From Bacilli bacterium (GTDB lineage Bacteria > Bacillota_I > Bacilli_A > RF39 > UBA660), in assembly GCA_017436345.1 (NCBI GenBank), contig JAFSDH010000002.1, positions 62,001 to 126,000 on the forward strand: DNA of 64,000 bases, given 5' to 3'. The notes beneath the pieces were generated by a model. It made no database searches. It was not told the DNA's origin and worked only from the letters and a program-made list of their open reading frames with translations. A program made the position numbers and the translations under genes. Below, piece after piece: positions 27,699 through 35,457 of this stretch. How positions within the stretch are numbered: position 1 is the first letter of the stretch; each line of letters opens with the position of its first letter.

Positions 27699-27909
27699 AC
27701 AAGATATAATTTCCATTAGTGTAATTTCTGTTTTCATTATTCGAAAATTGTTCATTAGAATAGTCTCTCCAATTATTATTAAACAACATATTTTCAAGTC
27801 TATTAATTCTATTATCTAAATGATTAATACGTCTTTGTAATTCATTTATTTCTCCACGACAATTACACTGATTAAATAGCCAATTACCAGGCATATGATT
27901 ATTATTCAT
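27697..27909 (-). CDS. Small Asn-rich coiled-coil protein
   Basis: 70 residues. Start at 27909 follows AGAGGTCGA; a longer in-frame version would run through the trmB start and promoter and is rejected. The N-terminal 20 residues contain CNC, the middle is a short coiled coil (RRINHLDNRINRLENM), and the C-terminus is rich in Asn, Tyr and Ser. This layout is like small spore-coat or surface proteins of Bacillota, but no specific family can be named. Confidence 0.7.
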   Translation of the reverse strand: MNNNHMPGNWLFNQCNCRGEINELQRRINHLDNRINRLENMLFNNNWRDYSNEQFSNNENRNYTNGNYIL

Positions 27910-27957
27910 AAATCGACCTCTTTTCGTTTTTATTATATGCAAATAAAAACAATATGT

Positions 27958-27963
27958 TATAAT
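27958..27963 (+). promoter_or_regulatory. -10 element of trmB
   Basis: Extended -10 TGTTATAAT (TATAAT at 27958-27963). Predicted start lies only about 10 bases before the coding region. It overlaps a minus-strand TATAAT at 27932-27937 in the divergent region. Confidence 0.6.
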
Positions 27964-27979
27964 ATAACTGGTGATTTTA

Positions 27980-28612
27980 ATGCGACTTAGAAATGTAAAA
28001 AATAAACAGGAAATTATGGATAAGGCAACTAATCTTATCTTAAATCCAAAAGAATACAAAGGAAAGTGGAATACGCTTTTTAATAATGATAATCCTATCT
28101 ATATAGAAATAGGTATGGGAAAAGGCGATTTCATTATTGAACATGCTAAAAGATATAAAGATATTAATTTTATTGGAATTGAAAAATTTGATAGTGTGAT
28201 TGTTAGAGCTATTGAAAAAGTACCAGAAGATTTAAATAATTTAAAATTAATAAGAATGGATGCTAAAGAAATAGATGAAGTATTTGATAAAGAAATAGAT
28301 CGAATCTTTTTAAATTTCTCTGACCCATGGCCAAAAAAAAGACATCATGATCGAAGGTTAACTAGTCATTTGTTTTTAAAACGATATGATAATTTATTTA
28401 AAAAAGAAAAAGAAATAATTCAAAAAACAGATAATCGTGATTTATTTGAATACTCAGTAATTAGTCTTACGACATATGGATATAAAATAGAGGATATTTC
28501 ACTAGACCTTCATAATTCAGATTATGAAGATATAATTACAACAGAATATGAAAAAAGATTTGTCGCTCTTGGTAATAATATCTATTATCTTGTCGCAAAA
28601 AATAGTGACTAA
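27980..28612 (+). CDS. trmB: tRNA (guanine-N7-)-methyltransferase
   Basis: 210 residues. Methylates G46 of tRNA with S-adenosylmethionine. Motifs: IEIGMGKGDFIIEHA (SAM motif I, about 40-55), FIGIEKFDSVIVRA, and FLNFSDPWPKKRHHDRRLTS (about 112-132), diagnostic of TrmB. The ATG at 27980 is preferred to a GTG at 27971, because MRLRNVKNK is the usual N-terminus and GGTGAT precedes it. Small, standard length. Confidence 0.96.
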   Translation: MRLRNVKNKQEIMDKATNLILNPKEYKGKWNTLFNNDNPIYIEIGMGKGDFIIEHAKRYKDINFIGIEKFDSVIVRAIEKVPEDLNNLKLIRMDAKEIDEVFDKEIDRIFLNFSDPWPKKRHHDRRLTSHLFLKRYDNLFKKEKEIIQKTDNRDLFEYSVISLTTYGYKIEDISLDLHNSDYEDIITTEYEKRFVALGNNIYYLVAKNSD

Positions 28613-28684
28613 TCAAGTAAAATAATGTTAAAATAGTAGTATTGATAGAAAAATGTGTTATAATTTTATTAGAGTAGGTGACAT

Positions 28685-29365
28685 ATGAAAAAGATTTTTG
28701 TATTACTTGCTTTAGTTTTTCTAGTAACAGGATGTAGCATTCAAGAAATGCCTAATGACAATCTAGAAAAAGTAATAGACAATGTTTTAACAAATAAAAC
28801 AGATTTACAAAATCAGAACTTTTCTGGTTATCAATATTATCAACCAAGAGAAGTATCATTGATAAATAAATTTGATTATAATATTACTTTATTACATAAA
28901 GGTAATAAGATGTATTTCTATGTAGATGTTATTTCCCATTATCATAAAATTGATAAAGAATATAATCTAAAAGAAAATATATATTTATCTAAAGAATTAG
29001 AATATGGAAAGAAAAAAGGTTATATAAATATTGAAGAAAGAGATAATGATTACTTTATTGAAATAGAGTATAACTATGGAAGAATAGAAGCATATTCAAA
29101 TAAACAAAATTTAACAACTACTGTAATTAATGCTTTATATATATTAAACACCCTAGAATTTAACGACGTAGTAATAGAAAGTTTAATTGGTGAAAATAAA
29201 ATAGAATATAAAGAGGAAAAATTTAATTTATTTAAATCTGATTCAGACGATGATGGATATCTTAATACTGATAAAGGACATAATTCAGAAGATTTGGACA
29301 AAGAAAATAATATTTTTGAGGACGAAGACACTATTAAGATTGAAAAAGATGATGAGTTAGACTAG
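28685..29365 (+). CDS. Lipoprotein with acidic C-terminus
   Basis: 226 residues. Signal peptide with lipobox LVTGC (Cys at about 17). The body is beta-rich with no catalytic motif. The last 40 residues are acidic and contain DSDDDGYLNTDK, a partial EF-hand-like DxDxDG loop. It has an extended -10 (TGTTATAAT, about 28656-28664) and starts after GTAGGTGAC. The next gene starts 12 bases after its stop, so it heads an envelope operon running to 31082. Family not recognised. Confidence 0.8.
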   Translation: MKKIFVLLALVFLVTGCSIQEMPNDNLEKVIDNVLTNKTDLQNQNFSGYQYYQPREVSLINKFDYNITLLHKGNKMYFYVDVISHYHKIDKEYNLKENIYLSKELEYGKKKGYINIEERDNDYFIEIEYNYGRIEAYSNKQNLTTTVINALYILNTLEFNDVVIESLIGENKIEYKEEKFNLFKSDSDDDGYLNTDKGHNSEDLDKENNIFEDEDTIKIEKDDELD

Positions 29366-29377
29366 TAGAGGTGGATT

Positions 29378-30382
29378 ATGGGATTTTTAAACAAAGTTAA
29401 AAATATCTTCTTTGAGGAAGAAATTATTGAGATTGAAGATGAACCAAAAAAAGCTAAAAAGGAAGAACCAGTAGCTAAAAAAATTGAATTACCTAAAGTT
29501 GAAAAAGTAAAAAAAGAAGAAATTGAAGAAATCTATGAAGAAGAAACAGAAATAGATTTATCAGAAGAAAAGGAAATAAAAGAAGAAAAAGAAGTAAAAT
29601 TTCCAATGGATTTTGATGAAGATGACTTTAGAGAAGAAAGAAGAGAATATAGAGAAGAATATCAAGAACCGATTGTTTCTAGAAGAAGTGATAGAAGACA
29701 AACACCAATTTATGATTATGATGAACCAAGAGTAGAAGAAGTGTTTGAAGAAGAAATCAAAGAAGAAACAAAATATGATTTTGAATCTGAATATGGTAAA
29801 GAAAAAGAACCAGAAACTCATGGTTTATATGAAGGGAAAACTCCTAAGAAAGCGTTTACTCCAACACCAATTATTTCTCCAATATATGGTATTTTAGATA
29901 AAAATTATAAGAAAGATGATGTTGTTACTAAAAAAGAAATTAGACTTAGTAGCGCACCTAAGAAGATAGATTTAGACTCTGTTCGTGAAAAAGCTTATGG
30001 TGATTTAACTAGTGATATTTCTCAATCAATGGAAGAAGTAGAACCAAAAAAATATGAAGAAGAAATAGTTGATTTAGTTGAAGAAGATGATTTGCTATAT
30101 GATTTAAATGAAGCATCTGAACCAGCACCAGTTAAGAAAGTTACTGTTGGAGATGCTGAAGAATATTTTAACGAATTAGGGTTAGAATATAATATAGACT
30201 ACAAAGATACAAGTGTAGAAAATAGTCGTACAGCTAAAGAGAAAACAAGAAGAACAGAAGAAAAAGAAGAAAAAGAACCTGTGGAAATTGAATCAGATGA
30301 AGTTGAAGAAACAGAAGAAGATGATGGCTTAGAAAGCAACTTATTTGATTTAATAGAATCAATGTATGATGAAAAGGAGTAG
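29378..30382 (+). CDS. Acidic low-complexity protein, possible division/envelope factor
   Basis: 334 residues, very rich in Glu and Lys. The N-terminus MGFLNKVKNIFFEE could form a membrane-binding amphipathic helix like that of SepF or FtsA-type proteins; this is only a resemblance. The one clearly ordered segment is about 155-180, AFTPTPIISPIYGILDKNY, which looks like a conserved peptide. A second island is GDAEEYFNELGLEYN (about 262-276). Ends at TAG, nine bases before the next gene. I do not recognise a family; the operon context is envelope-associated. Confidence 0.78.
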   Translation: MGFLNKVKNIFFEEEIIEIEDEPKKAKKEEPVAKKIELPKVEKVKKEEIEEIYEEETEIDLSEEKEIKEEKEVKFPMDFDEDDFREERREYREEYQEPIVSRRSDRRQTPIYDYDEPRVEEVFEEEIKEETKYDFESEYGKEKEPETHGLYEGKTPKKAFTPTPIISPIYGILDKNYKKDDVVTKKEIRLSSAPKKIDLDSVREKAYGDLTSDISQSMEEVEPKKYEEEIVDLVEEDDLLYDLNEASEPAPVKKVTVGDAEEYFNELGLEYNIDYKDTSVENSRTAKEKTRRTEEKEEKEPVEIESDEVEETEEDDGLESNLFDLIESMYDEKE

Positions 30383-30391
30383 AAAGAGAAC

Positions 30392-30691
30392 ATGGAAGCA
30401 CTATATGAATTTTTACCAATATTAATTTATGTTTTAGTAGCAGCTTTATTAGTCGTTTTAATCGTTTTAGGGATTAAGTTAATAGATACTGTTAATAAAA
30501 CAAATGCTGTTTTAGATGATATTGAAAAGAAATCAAAATCACTAGATGGTATATTCTCAACAATTGATGGTATTACAGATGCTGTTTCAATGGTTAGTGA
30601 TCGCTTAGTAGATGGTATTGCATCAGTTGTTGGAAAAGTTTTAAGTTTTAGAAAGAAAAAAAAGAAAGTAGAGGAAGATGAAGATGAGTAA
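30392..30691 (+). CDS. DUF948-like membrane protein
   Basis: 99 residues. One N-terminal TM helix (about 8-30), then a helical segment with regularly spaced hydrophobics (TNAVLDDIEKKSKSLDG) and a Lys-rich tail. This is the size and pattern of DUF948 proteins, which often sit next to YtxH genes in Bacillota, as here. Function unknown; general-stress association is known for B. subtilis relatives. Overlaps the next gene by eight bases. Confidence 0.78.
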   Translation: MEALYEFLPILIYVLVAALLVVLIVLGIKLIDTVNKTNAVLDDIEKKSKSLDGIFSTIDGITDAVSMVSDRLVDGIASVVGKVLSFRKKKKKVEEDEDE

Positions 30692-31082
30692 AAAAACAGG
30701 TTGGGGAAAATTTGCACTAGGAGCAGCTGTTGGTGGAGCTCTTGGATTATTATTTGCACCTAAAAAAGGTAGTGAAACTAGAAAAGATTTAAAAAATAAA
30801 TTAGATGAGCTAGTTGTAAAAATTAAAGGTATCGATAAAGATGAATTAATCGATAATATTGAAGAAAAAATTGAAGAAATCAAAGAAGAACTAGCTGATT
30901 TAGATAAAGAAAAAGTTATTGAAATTGCTAAAGATAAAGCAGAAGCTATTAAAGAAAAAGCTGAAGAATTATATAAAATGGCTAAAAAGAAAGCTGAACC
31001 AGTTATTGAAGAAGCAGCTAATGAAGTAAGAAAAAAAGCTTTAGCAGTTGTTAAAGAAATTGAAAAGAAATTATCTAAATAG
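30684..31082 (+). CDS. YtxH-domain protein
   Basis: 132 residues. The N-terminal FALGAAVGGALGLLFAPKKG is the YtxH hallmark (a Gly/Ala-rich membrane segment with FAPKKG). The rest is a long charged amphipathic helix rich in Lys, Glu and Ala. The ATG at 30684 is chosen over 30678 because GAGG at 30671-30674 is then nine bases away. Last gene of the operon; the tyrosine T-box follows. Stress-associated in relatives; molecular role unknown. Confidence 0.85.
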   Translation: MSKKTGWGKFALGAAVGGALGLLFAPKKGSETRKDLKNKLDELVVKIKGIDKDELIDNIEEKIEEIKEELADLDKEKVIEIAKDKAEAIKEKAEELYKMAKKKAEPVIEEAANEVRKKALAVVKEIEKKLSK

Positions 31083-31117
31083 TTTACAAAAGTAAAAAAA
31101 TATAATAATATATTAAT

Positions 31118-31320
31118 CATCATTTAATAGTGATGAATAAAAGTAGTTAATATTTGGCAATTAGAGAATTCATGGTTGGTGAAAATGAATCAATAATATT
31201 AATGAAGTTACATATTCTGAATTAAAACGGTTACGCGTTATAGTATTAAGAGCATAATAAAGTATTATGAAATAGGGTGGTACCACGGGTTTTCTCGTCC
31301 CTATCTTATAATACTTTTTT
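31118..31320 (+). promoter_or_regulatory. T-box leader (tyrosine)
   Basis: The T-box core AGGGTGGTACCACGGG is at about 31273-31290. A long terminator stem pairs AAGTATTATGAAATAGGG with CCCTATCTTATAATACTT, followed by T. The specifier is probably TAC in GAAGTTACATATTC near 31203-31216, agreeing with tyrS downstream. A promoter of TTTACA (31083-31088) and TAATAT (31106-31111) with a 17-base spacer is plausible. Controls dUTPase and tyrS together. Confidence 0.9.
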
Positions 31321-31334
31321 TATTGGAGGTTATT

Positions 31335-31820
31335 ATGGAAAAACTAAAAAAGATATATGAAAGAAATAAAGAGTTAGATCATATCTTTATGAAGAAATAT
31401 GAAGAAAAAGAACCATTATATTTTGAAAAAAACTGTATAGAATTTTTAGTAGAGTTTGGAGAATTTGTTAATGAAACTAAATGTTTTAAATATTGGTCAA
31501 TAAAAAAGCCTAAAATGGAAGATGTATATGAAGAATTAGCTGATTGTATTACAATGACCCTTACAATGTATTATGTTCTTGATTTAGAAATAGATACTTT
31601 AGTAGAACATCACAAAAGCAAAAATATTTTAGAAGTTATTAATCATATCTATGGTCAAGGAAGTAAGTTAATGACTAAAATAAATGAAACTTTAGTTAAA
31701 GATATCTTATCTAATCTATTCTATTTGGCAGATTTACTAGAACTTGATAAAGAAGAAATATATCGCGTTTTAACATATAAACAAGATAAAGTCGAAGAAA
31801 GATTAAATAGTGATTATTAG
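31335..31820 (+). CDS. dUTPase, dimeric (dUTPase_2/MazG-like) type
   Basis: 161 residues, all-alpha. It would hydrolyse dUTP to dUMP, keeping uracil out of DNA. FLVEFGEFVNETKCFKYW and YEELADCITMTL give the E-xx-E and E-xx-D metal motifs of the all-alpha NTP pyrophosphatase superfamily, with the FKYWS Trp motif of dimeric dUTPases. Start at 31335 follows GGAGG (31325-31329). It lies between the tyrosine T-box and tyrS, so its level should follow tyrosine-tRNA charging, which is unusual. Confidence 0.85.
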   Translation: MEKLKKIYERNKELDHIFMKKYEEKEPLYFEKNCIEFLVEFGEFVNETKCFKYWSIKKPKMEDVYEELADCITMTLTMYYVLDLEIDTLVEHHKSKNILEVINHIYGQGSKLMTKINETLVKDILSNLFYLADLLELDKEEIYRVLTYKQDKVEERLNSDY

Positions 31821-31829
31821 GAGGTAAAT

Positions 31830-33056
31830 ATGAAAATATATGATGAATTAAAATGGCGTGGACTTATTAAAGACGTTAGTAGTCCAGAAATAGAAGAAAA
31901 ATTAAATAAAGGCGGTATGACGTTCTATATTGGAACTGATCCAACTGGAGATAGTATGCATATTGGTCACTTTTCATCTTTCTTAATCTCTAAAAGATTA
32001 AAAGATGCTGGCCATAATCCAATTCTTTTAGTTGGAGGAGCAACAGGTTTAATTGGTGATCCAAAACCAGATGCTGAACGTGCTATGATTACAAAAGAAG
32101 AAGTTGAGCACAACTTTAAGTGCTTAAAAAAGCAAGCTGAAGACATTTTTGGGTTCGAAGTAGTAAATAATTATGATTGGTCAAAAGATATAAACTTTAT
32201 CGATTTCTTAAGAGATTATGGTAAATTCTTTAATGTTAACTACATGTTAAATAAAGATATAGTAGCTCGTAGATTAGATACTGGTATTACTTATACTGAA
32301 TTCTCATACATGATTATGCAAGCGTTAGATTTTGATTGGTTATATGAAAATAAAAACTGTATACTTCAAGTTGCTGGTCAAGACCAATGGGGAAACATTA
32401 CTGCAGGTATTGATTTGATAAGAAAAAGACAAGGTAAAGAAGCATATGGATTTACAATGCCTTTATTAACTAAAAAAGATGGTACTAAATTTGGTAAAAC
32501 AAATGGACAAGCAATTTGGTTAGATAGAGAAAAAACATCTCCATATGAAATGTACCAATTCTTCATAAATGTTGAAGATGAAAAAGTAATTGATTACTTA
32601 AAATTCTTAACATTCTTATCTAAAGAAGAAATAGAAGAATTAGAAATAAAAAATAATGAAAATCCACATCTAAGAGAAGCACATAAAAAACTAGCTGAAG
32701 AAGTAATAACATTCCTACATGGACATGAAGCTTATGAAGAAGCTGTTAGAATTACTGAATCATTATTTAGTGGAAATATTAAAGAATTAAATGTAAAAGA
32801 AATAGAAAATGCGTTTAAAGATGTTCCTAACTTTGATATCAGTGAAGATAAAAATTTAGTTGACTTACTTGTTGAAGCTAAAATTTGTTCAAGTAAAAGA
32901 GAAGCTAGAGAATTTGTATCTAATAATAGTATCAGCGTTAATGGGGATAAAATTAATGATTTAGAATTTATGGTTACAAAATCCACAACTATTGGGGATA
33001 AATATATTGTTATAAGACGAGGAAAAAAACAATATTATTTAATAAAATATCTTTAA
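31830..33056 (+). CDS. tyrS: Tyrosyl-tRNA synthetase
   Basis: 408 residues, standard length. Class I features: HIGHFSSFL (about residue 45), QVAGQDQWGNI (about 182-192), KFGKTNG (the KMSKS equivalent, about 224), and a C-terminal S4-like RNA-binding domain from about 340 (LLVEAKICSSKREAREFV). Charges tRNA-Tyr with tyrosine. Start after AGGAGGTAAAT, ten bases after the dUTPase stop; ends with its own terminator. Confidence 0.97.
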   Translation: MKIYDELKWRGLIKDVSSPEIEEKLNKGGMTFYIGTDPTGDSMHIGHFSSFLISKRLKDAGHNPILLVGGATGLIGDPKPDAERAMITKEEVEHNFKCLKKQAEDIFGFEVVNNYDWSKDINFIDFLRDYGKFFNVNYMLNKDIVARRLDTGITYTEFSYMIMQALDFDWLYENKNCILQVAGQDQWGNITAGIDLIRKRQGKEAYGFTMPLLTKKDGTKFGKTNGQAIWLDREKTSPYEMYQFFINVEDEKVIDYLKFLTFLSKEEIEELEIKNNENPHLREAHKKLAEEVITFLHGHEAYEEAVRITESLFSGNIKELNVKEIENAFKDVPNFDISEDKNLVDLLVEAKICSSKREAREFVSNNSISVNGDKINDLEFMVTKSTTIGDKYIVIRRGKKQYYLIKYL

Positions 33057-33060
33057 AATA

Positions 33061-33087
33061 AAAGATTGCATATGCAATCTTTTTTTG
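33061..33087 (+). terminator. Terminator of tyrS
   Basis: AAAGATTGCATATGCAATCTTT hairpin plus T run. Confidence 0.85.
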
Positions 33088-33118
33088 ATAATATCTAATC
33101 ATAGAATAGGAGAGTTTT

Positions 33119-33874
33119 ATGAATAATGAATTTAATAATTATAATATGAATGATTATAATAATCAAAGTACAATGAATAATAATATGAATAATTCTAGTA
33201 GCCCAAATATTACTAACAATATGTATGGTAGTAATAATGAAAATAAAAAAAGTTCAATAGTAATGATTATATTAATTATAGTTATAGTTGTAGGTATATT
33301 AGTATTTATAAGCAATAAAGATAGTTCAAAAGAGAATAAAGACAATAAAGAACCTAATAATGAATATATTGAAATAAATAAAAAAGAAATGATTTCAACG
33401 ATTTCATCTTATATGTCAGCCGCAACATCAGAAGTAAATTATAATGCATATGGTCCTTTATCTAATCAAGATATTTTATATTATATTCCAGTATCTAATG
33501 TATCTAATGATAGTTGTATTTATTTAGAAAAAGGTGGTCTTAGTACTTTAGGAAATTGGAAAAAAGCTTATGTCGTAGTTTCTTATCATGAACCTACCTA
33601 CAGCTATGATTATTATTTTACATTTATAACAGAAGCTGGTTATGAAATGCCTTTAATTAAAAGTAGTGAAATAAAATCTGATGGTAGTCAAATAACTAAG
33701 TCAAATAGACTTAATGTAAACAATATAACATCACAACTAAATGAAAGAGCTAAAACAACTAAAGTTCTACTTACACCAAAAGAAGCCGCTGGATATCAAG
33801 AAAATGTTGAATCTTGTAATGTAAAATACGCTAAAACTGGAATTGAAAATCAAACATCCCCAGATAATAACTAA
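33119..33874 (+). CDS. Asn-rich single-TM protein (paralog of the convergent gene)
   Basis: 251 residues. An Asn/Tyr/Met-rich cytosolic N-terminus (about 1-43), TM helix (about 44-63), then a secreted-side domain with DILYYIPVSNVSNDSCIY, WKKAYVVVSYHEPTYSYDYY and FITEAGYEMPL. The same blocks occur in the gene at 33907 on the other strand, so the two are inverted paralogs. Two Cys in the external domain may be paired. No known family; a surface role is inferred. Confidence 0.8.
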   Translation: MNNEFNNYNMNDYNNQSTMNNNMNNSSSPNITNNMYGSNNENKKSSIVMIILIIVIVVGILVFISNKDSSKENKDNKEPNNEYIEINKKEMISTISSYMSAATSEVNYNAYGPLSNQDILYYIPVSNVSNDSCIYLEKGGLSTLGNWKKAYVVVSYHEPTYSYDYYFTFITEAGYEMPLIKSSEIKSDGSQITKSNRLNVNNITSQLNERAKTTKVLLTPKEAAGYQENVESCNVKYAKTGIENQTSPDNN

Positions 33875-33877
33875 TAT

Positions 33878-33906
33878 AAAAGCATCAATATTAATTGATG
33901 CTTTTA
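33878..33906. terminator. Bidirectional terminator
   Basis: AAAAGCATCAATATTAATTGATGCTTTT, near-perfect palindrome between converging genes. Confidence 0.85.
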
Positions 33907-34593
33907 TTATCTTACATAACAAGTAAGTATTTGATTAGGATCTTTTTGTAATACATAATTTTCAGAGATAGTATCTATTGTTTGTTTCGTAATAGTGTCA
34001 CTAGATAATCCTCCATTATAAAGAATATCTTCTCCTGTTTCGGATAAAACTTTATAATTTGTAAGTGGTAAACTATAACCAGACATATCATAGAATGTAA
34101 AATAGTAATCATATGTATATTGATATGGTAAGTAATTTACAACTACATAAGCCTCTCCCCATTCTCCTAAAGGATTAACGCCATCTTTAATTTCAACACA
34201 TGTCTTAGATTCAATATTAGAAACTGGAATATAATATAATACATTAGGGTTGGATAAGTCTCCATATAAATCATTGTTAACTCCAGAAGACGCTTTTAAA
34301 ATATATTGTTCCATAACACTATATAATTCTTTTTTCTTAATAGTTAGTTCATCATAATCTTCTTTTTTATATGTCTCTTCTCCTTTTTCTTCTTCATTTC
34401 TTTCCTTGTGATCATTTTCAACACTAATAACAAAGAAAATACATAAACCAATAATACCAATTATACAAGCAACAAGACCAATAATTAAAAAACTTTTATT
34501 AATTCTAGGTTGTGTATTAGCATTTACTGATTCGTTTTCATAATTATTATTTTCTATATTATTATCATTATAATTAAAATTATCTTCGTTCAT
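33907..34593 (-). CDS. Asn-rich single-TM protein (convergent paralog)
   Basis: 228 residues. Start at 34593 follows AGAGGTGT; a longer frame to 34647 crosses the promoter region and is not used. N-terminal Asn-rich segment, TM (about 38-60), external domain with VLYYIPVSNIESKTCVEI, WGEAYVVVNYLPYQYTYDYY and FYDMSGYSLPL, matching the gene at 33119 block for block. The pair share Cys positions. Likely products of an inverted duplication followed by divergence. Confidence 0.8.
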   Translation of the reverse strand: MNEDNFNYNDNNIENNNYENESVNANTQPRINKSFLIIGLVACIIGIIGLCIFFVISVENDHKERNEEEKGEETYKKEDYDELTIKKKELYSVMEQYILKASSGVNNDLYGDLSNPNVLYYIPVSNIESKTCVEIKDGVNPLGEWGEAYVVVNYLPYQYTYDYYFTFYDMSGYSLPLTNYKVLSETGEDILYNGGLSSDTITKQTIDTISENYVLQKDPNQILTCYVR

Positions 34594-34630
34594 AAATACA
34601 CCTCTATCTTCTATATTAAAATAACATAAA

Positions 34631-34656
34631 AAAAGATTGCATTGCAATCTTTTTTA
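34631..34656 (-). terminator. Terminator of rpsD
   Basis: AAAGATTGCAATGCAATCTTT on the minus strand with flanking T run. Confidence 0.78.
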
Positions 34657-34659
34657 TTC

Positions 34660-35262
34660 TTATCTGTTATAGAATTCAACGATAAGTGATTCATTGATAT
34701 CAGCGTTAAGTTCGCTTCTTTCAGGATATCTTACATAAGTACCAACTAATTTGTTTACATCGAAAGTAATAAATTCAACTCTATTAATAACTTTTTCTAA
34801 AGCTTCTTTAACTACTACCATATCTTTATCTTTTTCTCTTAAAGAAATAGTTTGTCCTGGTTTAACTCTGTATGAAGGAATATCTACTTTATTTCCATCA
34901 ACTAAGATATGACCATGGTTAACTAATTGTCTAGCAGCACGACGAGTTGAAGCCATTCCCATACGATAAACTAAGTTATCTAATCTAGATTCAAGTAACT
35001 TTAAGAAGTTTTCCCCTTGAATACCAGCCATTTTACTAGCTTCATTAAATGTCTTTCTAAATTGTTTTTCAGTTAATCCATACATGAATCTAACTTTTTG
35101 TTTTTCTTTTAATTGTGTACCATAGTTTGAAGATTTACCTTTTCTATCTGCACCGTGTTGACCAGGTCCATATGGACGTCTAGCGATATCTTTTCCATTT
35201 TCTAAAATAGAAAAACCAACACGACGAGCTTGCTTATATGCAGGTCCTGTATATCTTGCCAT
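34660..35262 (-). CDS. rpsD: 30S ribosomal protein S4
   Basis: 200 residues, standard. It nucleates 16S rRNA folding at the 5' domain. Begins [14 protein letters not shown] with PYGPGQHG, typical of Bacillota S4; the S4 RNA-binding domain is [13 protein letters not shown] (about 90-105) and [20 protein letters not shown]. Monocistronic from a strong promoter with a long structured leader, as in B. subtilis where S4 represses its own translation. Start after AAAGGAGG. Confidence 0.98.
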   Translation of the reverse strand: MARYTGPAYKQARRVGFSILENGKDIARRPYGPGQHGADRKGKSSNYGTQLKEKQKVRFMYGLTEKQFRKTFNEASKMAGIQGENFLKLLESRLDNLVYRMGMASTRRAARQLVNHGHILVDGNKVDIPSYRVKPGQTISLREKDKDMVVVKEALEKVINRVEFITFDVNKLVGTYVRYPERSELNADINESLIVEFYNR

Positions 35263-35417
35263 TTTCTTTTCCTCCTTTATTTATTAACATAAACAAAGAC
35301 TTCTTTTAATTATTCATAGGGAGTCTATTTTAATATTTTCACTAGAACAGCCAAGTTACTAATAAACTTAATAGACACATTACAAATAATATAAAAGTGC
35401 TGTTCATTGAATATGCG
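35263..35417 (-). promoter_or_regulatory. rpsD leader RNA, candidate S4 autoregulatory element
   Basis: About 155 untranslated bases. On the minus strand GAACAGC (35405-35399) pairs with GCTGTTC (35351-35345), closing a large domain, and GACT (near 35335) can pair with AGTC (near 35300) before the ribosome binding site. Position and size fit the S4 leader of Bacillota; the primary sequence match to Rfam was not tested. Confidence 0.45.
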
Positions 35418-35423
35418 TTTATA

Positions 35424-35452
35424 ATTATACAAAAAGAACTAATAATTGTCAA
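35424..35452 (-). promoter_or_regulatory. Consensus promoter of rpsD
   Basis: Minus strand TTGACA (35452-35447), 17-base spacer, TATAAT (35429-35424). Confidence 0.88.
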
Positions 35453-35457
35453 TATTA

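Noticed and set aside
27910..28059. N-terminal extension of the Asn-rich small protein into trmB
   Set aside because: The extension crosses the divergent promoters and the trmB start, and lacks a ribosome site. The ATG at 27909 has AGAGGTCGA.
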